A DNA stretch of 9,171 bases from JAYWAM01 sp043782425 (GTDB lineage Bacteria > Pseudomonadota > Gammaproteobacteria > Burkholderiales > Usitatibacteraceae): the NCBI GenBank assembly GCA_043782425.1, contig JAYWAM010000318.1:1-9171 (forward strand), in the 5' to 3' direction. How positions within the stretch are numbered: position 1 is the first letter of the stretch; each line of letters starts with the position of its first letter. The position numbers and the translations under genes were made by a program. Positions 1 to 4,155 of the stretch are shown in pieces. The notes under the pieces are model-generated. The model did no database searches. It was not told where the DNA came from and was given only the letters and a program-made list of their open reading frames with translations.

Positions 1-97
1 AACTCTGCTTCCGTACTCGTCTGGTCTTCGACTACTTGCGCATGACAAACAACTCGGCAACTGGGGCGCGCAGAACTTGAGAACAAATTTACCGTGC

Positions 98-138
98 ATT
101 TTGACCCCATTTTTGACCCCATTTTCATTTTGACCCCG
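98..138. repeat. Triple TTTTGACCCC motif, probable IS terminus
   Basis: Three direct copies of ATTTT(T)GACCCC lie at 98-108, 109-120 and 127-137, about 60 bases beyond the stop codon of the transposase remnant. Read on the transposase strand they are GGGGTCAAAAT repeats. Repeated short motifs at the end of an element are what a transposase binding end looks like, so I infer that this is the terminus of the decayed element and that its outer boundary is near position 98. The opposite end and any target duplication are not visible. Confidence 0.5.
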
Positions 139-157
139 TTTCCGTTTCGATTATTTT

Positions 158-173
158 TTGTCCCGTTGTCCCG
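158..173. repeat. 8-bp perfect tandem duplication TTGTCCCG
   Basis: TTGTCCCG occurs twice back to back (158-165 and 166-173), just after a CCGTTT doublet (136-147). Both lie between the GACCCC repeats and the transposase stop codon. They look like slippage in decaying non-coding DNA; no function is implied. Confidence 0.35.
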
Positions 174-195
174 TGCAACTGTCCAACGACCAATT

Positions 196-474
196 TCACA
201 TCGCCTTGGTGTCCCGGATGCGTTTACCTGCGAATGTAAAAACCGCTGAGCAAGCCGCCCCAGGCTTCAAACCAGTCAATCCGGGCGGCTGCCGGTAGGG
301 ATCGCAACCCACACATGCCTCGGCTGGCGTGAGGCCGCGCAAATGTTGGTGAGACCTGACATGGTTGTACCAGAAGGCAAACTCGATGAGCGAGCTTTGC
401 AGACCTTCCCGGCAAGACACCTGCCACTGGTCAAGTTTTTCTTTGAGAACGCGGCGCTTGGCGCTGGGTCGCCC
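196..474 (-). pseudogene. Transposase remnant, C-terminal part of an integrase-core (rve) domain
   Basis: The minus-strand frame carries the C-terminal signature of DDE integrase-type transposases (IS3/IS481-like): KEKLDQWQ, then EFAFWYNHVRSHQHLRGLTP and AEA, ending at TGA 196-198. In intact relatives this block follows the last catalytic glutamate, so the remnant keeps only about the last quarter of the enzyme. The frame is open upstream to a TAG at 511-513, but residues before KEKLDQWQ no longer resemble the family. There is no credible start codon, and both catalytic aspartates and the glutamate are missing. It cannot encode an active transposase. It lies just upstream of the stressosome cluster and may record a past insertion or the edge of the cluster. 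The family match is strong; the exact IS family is not determined. Confidence 0.8.
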
Positions 475-488
475 GGCATGTAGACTGC

Positions 489-517
489 TTGAATCGCTGC
501 CGCTAAAGCGCTACAAG
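489..517 (+). promoter_or_regulatory. Candidate sigma-70 promoter for the stressosome cluster
   Basis: TTGAAT (489-494) and TACAAG (512-517) are separated by 17 bases. Each matches four of six consensus positions (TTGACA, TATAAT). A start point near 524 would lie about 20 bases before the first GGDEF start codon. The -10 box overlaps a GCGC-TACAA-GCGC palindrome (507-519 region). The match is modest, and other promoters further upstream are possible. Confidence 0.3.
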
Positions 518-542
518 CGCATCCTGACACAATGGCCCCTAG

Positions 543-1499
543 ATGCCCATGAAATGGCAATTGTTCAACCTGATGGTTGTCACCGAGCCTGACCGGCAAC
601 GTCTGGCGCGCTTTGCTATTGAGGCGCTAGACACGCTCGGCGGAAATTTGTTTTCTGCGGCTATCGCGATTGAAGATGTGTTGCTGGCATTGCAGTCACA
701 GGCGGAAGCCGAGGCGCAGATTCAAAATGTCGCTTTGTGCATCGACGATCAGATCGTTTCTCTGGTGTGGGGCGAGCAGCATAGGTCCCTAGTCAGCTTG
801 CCGACGTTGCCAGGCGAGGCGCTGCTTGCGCAATTGTCGCAATACTACAAGCAGGCTAGTGAGCACGCCGACCCCGAGTTGCTCAGATTACAAAATCGCA
901 AAATTACCGAAGAGTTGGAGAAAGCCGCAGAACATGCAGCACAGGAGATGGCGCAACTGGAAGCTAGCCTGGAAAAGAAAAAAACTGAGCTTCTCGATTC
1001 CATCAAAACGGCTGAGACCGACAGCCTCACCGGCTTGTTCAACCGTGGCGGTTACGACCAGCGCTTACAGCAGGCGGTGCTACGCAGTCACCGGCAAAAT
1101 GAAGCGCTCAGCCTGATTATGCTTGATCTTGATTTCTTCAAGCAGATCAACGATCAACACGGCCATCAATATGGCGACGAGTATTTAATACGCATGGCGG
1201 ACGCCTTGCGTGCATCAGTGCGCGAACATGTCGATCACGCGTGTCGCATGGGTGGGGACGAATTCGTCGTCATCGTTTTTTCCACAAGCAATATCGCCGA
1301 GCGCATAGCCGATAAAGTACTGCAAAAAATGCAAAATAAGGTCAGCATAGGTATCGCGCAACTGCTCCCCGATGAAACGCCAGCGCAACTGGTGAGTCGT
1401 GCAGATGCGGCGCTTTATAAAGCCAAACACCTGGGGCGCGGGCAATTTGTTACCTGGCAGCCGACCTTGTCTTTGTCAAAACACAGCAACGTGACATAG
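543..1499 (+). CDS. Diguanylate cyclase (GGDEF) linked to the stressosome genes
   Basis: Predicted cytoplasmic enzyme making c-di-GMP from two GTP. Residues 1-107 form a helical/beta region I do not recognise. Residues 108-156 are a charged coiled coil with EEL, EMAQLEASLEKKKTEL and similar heptads. Residues 157-303 are the GGDEF domain with DSLTGLFNR, LDLDFFKQIND (metal-binding aspartates 195/197), an intact MGGDEF (active site 237-241) and VSIGIA. The inhibitory RxxD site is replaced by EHVD (228-231), so product inhibition through that site is unlikely. The stretch between GGDEF and VSIG is shorter than usual. There is no signal peptide or membrane segment. No clear ribosome site precedes 543; ATG 549 or 573 are possible starts. 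The stop codon is 16 bases before the kinase-phosphatase gene, so the two are almost certainly cotranscribed. I infer that this is the output of the stressosome next to it. Confidence 0.88.
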   Translation: MPMKWQLFNLMVVTEPDRQRLARFAIEALDTLGGNLFSAAIAIEDVLLALQSQAEAEAQIQNVALCIDDQIVSLVWGEQHRSLVSLPTLPGEALLAQLSQYYKQASEHADPELLRLQNRKITEELEKAAEHAAQEMAQLEASLEKKKTELLDSIKTAETDSLTGLFNRGGYDQRLQQAVLRSHRQNEALSLIMLDLDFFKQINDQHGHQYGDEYLIRMADALRASVREHVDHACRMGGDEFVVIVFSTSNIAERIADKVLQKMQNKVSIGIAQLLPDETPAQLVSRADAALYKAKHLGRGQFVTWQPTLSLSKHSNVT

Positions 1500-1515
1500 A
1501 AAGCGATACGCCTTC

Positions 1516-2538
1516 ATGGTCAAACTTCTTCTCGAGCAAGCAAGCCGCAACGAAAGTGGGCAGGTGCTGCTGCGCTCCAAGCTGCGCGCAGTGTCGCGCA
1601 GAATGGGTTTTTCTCAGGTGCTGCGCGAAAAAATCGAGATCGCATGCAGTGAAATGGTCACCAACCAGATTAAATATGCGGAGGGCAACGGTATGGTGCA
1701 AATTTTTGAAGTTCGCGGTGCAGCGCCAGCGCTGGATTTATTTGCCATGGACTACGGCGGCGGCATCGAGGACATGGAGGCGGCGATGAAGGATGGCTTC
1801 AGCACCTCCAAGACGCTGGGCAAGGGGCTAGGCGCAATTCGACGGCTGGCGCACGAGAGTGAGTTCTATTCGCTAAAGCCAGGAGAGGCTTCCACTACAC
1901 CCTGGCACGGCACCGCAGTGTGGGCGCGTTTTTACAGCAAGCCGACGCCGCCCCCAAGCCCGTATCAGATGGGCAGCTTCATGCGCGCGTTTCAGGACGA
2001 CAACTATAACGGCGACTATATTCACGCCATCGCGATGGAGTCGAAAATTCGCTGGCTGCACATGGATGGACTGGGGCATGGATTTGAAGCCTATACGGCA
2101 GTTTACGGTATGGACCAAGTGCTCACGGCGGAAGGCTCGTTCGAGCAGAATATGGAAAATATTGACCGCAGACTGCAAGGCACGCGCGGTGCGGTGGCGA
2201 TATTGTGCGAGGCAGACTTTATTGAACGTAACATAAAAGTTTGTGGCGTCGGCGATATGTCCGCCTACCGCATCAGCAATGGCGAAAAGCGCAGCCTCAC
2301 TTTTTCCCCCGGGATTCTCGGCTATGAACACCGCAGCGTGACTATCGAAACCCTGCCGCTGCCGCCGCAAGCATTGTTTATCACTACTTCAGACGGCCTG
2401 CGCAAGACCTGGACCCTGGGTTCATTCCCAGGGTTGTGGCGCTTGCACCCGCAAATCATTGCCCTCGTTCTCGCGCAAGTGGTAGGTCGCGGCAACGATG
2501 ATCGTTCCATCGTGACATTACGCACCACACCGAAATAG
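1516..2538 (+). CDS. RsbT-like Ser/Thr kinase fused to RsbX-like PP2C phosphatase
   Basis: Two opposing stressosome enzymes in one 340-residue chain. Residues 1-140 match RsbT, the GHKL-fold switch kinase: N-box SEMVTNQIKYA (Asn50), ATP-binding DYGGGI (Asp79), the hallmark DGFSTS (93-98) and GKGLGA (102-107). A proline-rich linker, SKPTPPPSP (141-149), leads to residues 150-340, which match RsbX/SpoIIE-type PP2C: GD (166-167), DGLGHG (184-189), RGAVAIL, CGVGDMSAYRI, TSDGL (Asp293) and NDD (327-329). The metal-binding aspartates are retained, so both halves look active. In Bacillus, RsbT phosphorylates RsbS and RsbR and then activates a downstream partner, while RsbX removes the phosphates. 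Here both would act on the RsbR and RsbS encoded just downstream. The ribosome site is weak (AGAAAG around 1498-1503). The stop codon overlaps the ribosome site of rsbR. Confidence 0.9.
   Translation: MVKLLLEQASRNESGQVLLRSKLRAVSRRMGFSQVLREKIEIACSEMVTNQIKYAEGNGMVQIFEVRGAAPALDLFAMDYGGGIEDMEAAMKDGFSTSKTLGKGLGAIRRLAHESEFYSLKPGEASTTPWHGTAVWARFYSKPTPPPSPYQMGSFMRAFQDDNYNGDYIHAIAMESKIRWLHMDGLGHGFEAYTAVYGMDQVLTAEGSFEQNMENIDRRLQGTRGAVAILCEADFIERNIKVCGVGDMSAYRISNGEKRSLTFSPGILGYEHRSVTIETLPLPPQALFITTSDGLRKTWTLGSFPGLWRLHPQIIALVLAQVVGRGNDDRSIVTLRTTPK
2413..2434 (+). other. Perfect 8-bp inverted repeat inside the kinase-phosphatase gene
   Basis: ACCCTGGG and CCCAGGGT flank a 6-base loop (TTCATT), within codons for a Trp/Gly/Pro-rich stretch about 35 residues before the end of the PP2C domain. 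No T-run follows, so it is not a standard terminator. It would form a stable mRNA hairpin about 100 bases before the next gene. It may be a coincidence of codon choice. Confidence 0.35.
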
Positions 2539-2541
2539 GAG
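2537..2541 (+). promoter_or_regulatory. Ribosome binding site AGGAG of rsbR, overlapping upstream stop codon
   Basis: AGGAG begins inside the TAG stop codon (2536-2538) of the kinase-phosphatase gene and sits 7 bases before ATG 2549. This fixes the rsbR start and points to translational coupling of the two genes. Confidence 0.75.
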
Positions 2542-2548
2542 TCCGACC

Positions 2549-3430
2549 ATGAACAGCCCCACAGTCCCAAAAAACAGAACATCCAGCCAGATCCTGATAG
2601 AACTGCTGATGCTGAATGTCGGCAATATCTCAAGCATTATCGAAAAACAGGGCAAGGATATTTTCGGTAAATCCAATCTGTTATCGAATGATGAAATCAA
2701 CGACTACAGCCTGGAATTTCTCGAGCTGCTGGTGATGCTGCTACAGTCAGGCAACCAGAACGACAGGCGCAGCGCCGAATTCAAGGCTTTGCGTACTTTT
2801 TTCACCAACTGCTCGCAACAGATTCAGGTGCGCGGCAGTAATCTCGACGATTTCGTCAGGTATGTGCAGTTTTTGCAACAAGTGTTTATCCAGAATCTTG
2901 AAGCAGATGAAACCGTCAACTTCGCCCAGGCGCGCGAGATACTTATGCTGCTTGCCTCGATTTTCAATGACATTATTCTCGATGTATTCCATGCCTACCT
3001 GGAAGAAAAGGAAAGAACCATACAGGCGCAGCACGAAGAGCTGCGTCAGACCTCCACCCCGATTACCGAAATCTGGGATGGGGTGCTGACCTTGCCCATC
3101 ATTGGCACCCTGGATTCAACGCGCACCATGATGGTGATGGAGAGTCTGCTCACGCGCATCGAAGCTGAGCGCGCCAAAATCGTGGTGATAGACGTGACCG
3201 GCGTACAGGCCATAGATACCCAGGTATCGCATCACCTGATACAGATGATACGTGCGGTGGGGCTGATGGGTTCGGAGGCGATACTCACCGGCATCCGTCC
3301 TGAGATCGCGCGTTCCCTGACCAGTCTAAACATCGACCTGGGTGGCGTGACTACCAAGTCGAAATTATCGGAGGGTCTGAAAGAAGCTTTCCGCCGTTTG
3401 AAAATCCACGTCAGCGTGACGCCAGCGTGA
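2549..3430 (+). CDS. rsbR: RsbR-type stressosome sensor/co-antagonist (RsbRD-like N-terminus + STAS)
   Basis: In stressosomes, RsbR paralogues form the outer sensory turrets and, with RsbS, the shell that sequesters RsbT. Residues 1-165 are all-helical and resemble the N-terminal domain of RsbRD (LLSNDEINDYSLEFLELL pattern, closing with AYLEEKERTIQAQHEEL). I see no globin-type haem ligand or PAS/GAF signature, so the signal is unknown. Residues 168-285 are the STAS domain: STPITEIWDGVLTLPIIGTL, VVIDVTGVQAIDTQV and LTGIRPEIARSLTSL. Aligned to Bacillus RsbRA, Thr171 becomes Ser190 and Thr205 is kept as Thr224, so both modifiable positions survive. Length (293 residues) is normal for the family. 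The start is supported by the AGGAG seven bases upstream. It follows the kinase-phosphatase gene by 10 bases and precedes rsbS by 44. Confidence 0.9.
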   Translation: MNSPTVPKNRTSSQILIELLMLNVGNISSIIEKQGKDIFGKSNLLSNDEINDYSLEFLELLVMLLQSGNQNDRRSAEFKALRTFFTNCSQQIQVRGSNLDDFVRYVQFLQQVFIQNLEADETVNFAQAREILMLLASIFNDIILDVFHAYLEEKERTIQAQHEELRQTSTPITEIWDGVLTLPIIGTLDSTRTMMVMESLLTRIEAERAKIVVIDVTGVQAIDTQVSHHLIQMIRAVGLMGSEAILTGIRPEIARSLTSLNIDLGGVTTKSKLSEGLKEAFRRLKIHVSVTPA

Positions 3431-3462
3431 TAGTGAGGATAACAGCGCGTTGCTCTGCGGCT

Positions 3463-3468
3463 GGAGAG
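3463..3468 (+). promoter_or_regulatory. Ribosome binding site GGAGAG of rsbS
   Basis: GGAGAG lies 6 bases before ATG 3475 and supports this start. It is the last strong ribosome site of the plus-strand cluster. Confidence 0.65.
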
Positions 3469-3474
3469 CCATAG

Positions 3475-3873
3475 ATGGATATCGCCGGATTACACTTCAC
3501 GCATATCGGCGACGATTGCGTACTGCTTGAGCCGGGCGAAGGGCTGGACCCATCGGACCCGGATACCTATCTGCTGCCGCTGCTGGGTGACTTGCAAAAG
3601 CACGGCGCACGTTTTCTCATTTACGACATGAAAAAAGTCGCCATCGTCAATTCAGTTTATTTAAACTGGCTGACTATCATGAGTCGCTTGCTGGGTATCA
3701 GCGGCATACAGATGATAGTAGTCAGCATGCGCCCGCACACCGCCTTTGCGCTATCGCGTAGCGCGACCGGCGATACACCATTTTTATGCGCGCTGGATGT
3801 GGAGAGTGGACGCCAAAAAGCGCGGTTGGAGGCGCTGAAAGCGGCGGAGGAATACACGGAGGATTCGCGTTAA
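3475..3873 (+). CDS. rsbS: RsbS-type single-domain STAS protein
   Basis: A 132-residue protein made of one STAS domain, the usual size for RsbS, which forms the core of the stressosome with RsbR and inhibits RsbT until phosphorylated. Strand-helix pattern: HFTHIGDDCVLLEP, GARFLIYDMKKVAIVNSVYL, GIQMIVVSMRPHTAFAL. Ser60, in VNS, aligns with the phosphorylated Ser59 of Bacillus RsbS. The preceding residue is Asn59 instead of the usual Asp (IDS). The segment after MRPHTAF (SRSATGDTPFLCALDVESG) diverges from typical RsbS, and a charged tail (AAEEYTEDSR) ends the protein. It is the last gene of the cluster, after rsbR, so the order (kinase/phosphatase, R, S) differs from the classical R-S-T-X. The role is inferred from family, phosphosite and neighbours; divergence leaves some doubt that it is a strict RsbS. 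Confidence 0.82.
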   Translation: MDIAGLHFTHIGDDCVLLEPGEGLDPSDPDTYLLPLLGDLQKHGARFLIYDMKKVAIVNSVYLNWLTIMSRLLGISGIQMIVVSMRPHTAFALSRSATGDTPFLCALDVESGRQKARLEALKAAEEYTEDSR

Positions 3874-3933
3874 TGTTTACATGTGGAGCAAGCCCGCAGC
3901 AACATCCATTGAAGCGAAGAAAAAACGGCGGGC

Positions 3934-4005
3934 GTAGGGCGCCTGTCCGCCAAACCGTCAGCGCCTTTCTGGCACGATGCAGCGGCGGACAAGTCCGCCC
4001 TAGAC
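3934..4005. repeat. Inverted pair of REP-like palindromes
   Basis: GTAGGGCGCCTGTCCGCC (3934-3951) is matched in inverse by GGCGGACAAGTCCGCCCTA (3984-4002). The second copy is itself a palindrome (GGCGGAC-AA-GTCCGCC, 3984-3999). The two copies could pair into one long stem around a 32-base loop. Such convergent pairs resemble REP/BIME elements, which often lie at the 3' ends of operons. Here they follow rsbS by 60 bases and may end or stabilise its transcript. Confidence 0.55.
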
Positions 4006-4045
4006 CCGAGCTTTTGGCTTCATGCGCGGGTGTAGCAGCACGTGA

Positions 4046-4070
4046 GTAGGGCAGGACGGGCCGTCCTTAC
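4046..4070. repeat. Third REP-like palindrome with shared GTAGGGC head
   Basis: It starts with the same GTAGGGC as the element at 3934, followed by a perfect palindrome AGGACGG-G-CCGTCCT (4053-4067) and TAC. The head-plus-palindrome layout is the same as in the pair upstream, but the stem sequence differs. It lies in the gap before the PAS-GGDEF-EAL gene. The rest of the gap (4071-4155) holds two copies of CACGATGG and no convincing promoter. Confidence 0.5.
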
Positions 4071-4155
4071 AACTTGTCTGGAGTGGTGCGGTTCGCCACG
4101 ATGGCGTAGATGCGCTACCATTGCTCGCCTAGTTGAACCTCACGATGGTGAACCT

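Noticed and set aside
3..80. Open plus-strand frame from the left edge (25 codons, ending TGA 78-80)
   Set aside because: Too short and with no recognised match. It could be the end of a gene outside the window, but other frames here are equally open, so I do not call it.
1873..2370. Long minus-strand open frame (165 codons) opposite the kinase-phosphatase gene
   Set aside because: It is antisense to a gene with clear family motifs, has no recognisable domain and arises from the codon bias of the real gene.
543..3873. SiaABCD-type system (phosphatase, kinase, SiaC, diguanylate cyclase)
   Set aside because: The logic is similar, but the kinase has the RsbT hallmark DGFSTS, two STAS proteins match RsbR and RsbS, and there is no membrane-bound SiaA-type phosphatase.
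3934..4005. CRISPR or a factor-independent terminator
   Set aside because: There are only three short, unequal palindromes with no regular spacers, and no T-run follows any stem.
4042..4155. 38-residue N-terminal extension of the PAS-GGDEF-EAL protein from ATG 4042
   Set aside because: This part passes through the third REP-like palindrome, is rich in Arg/Cys/Trp without a fold, and lacks a ribosome site. ATG 4156 with GGTGA upstream is the better start.
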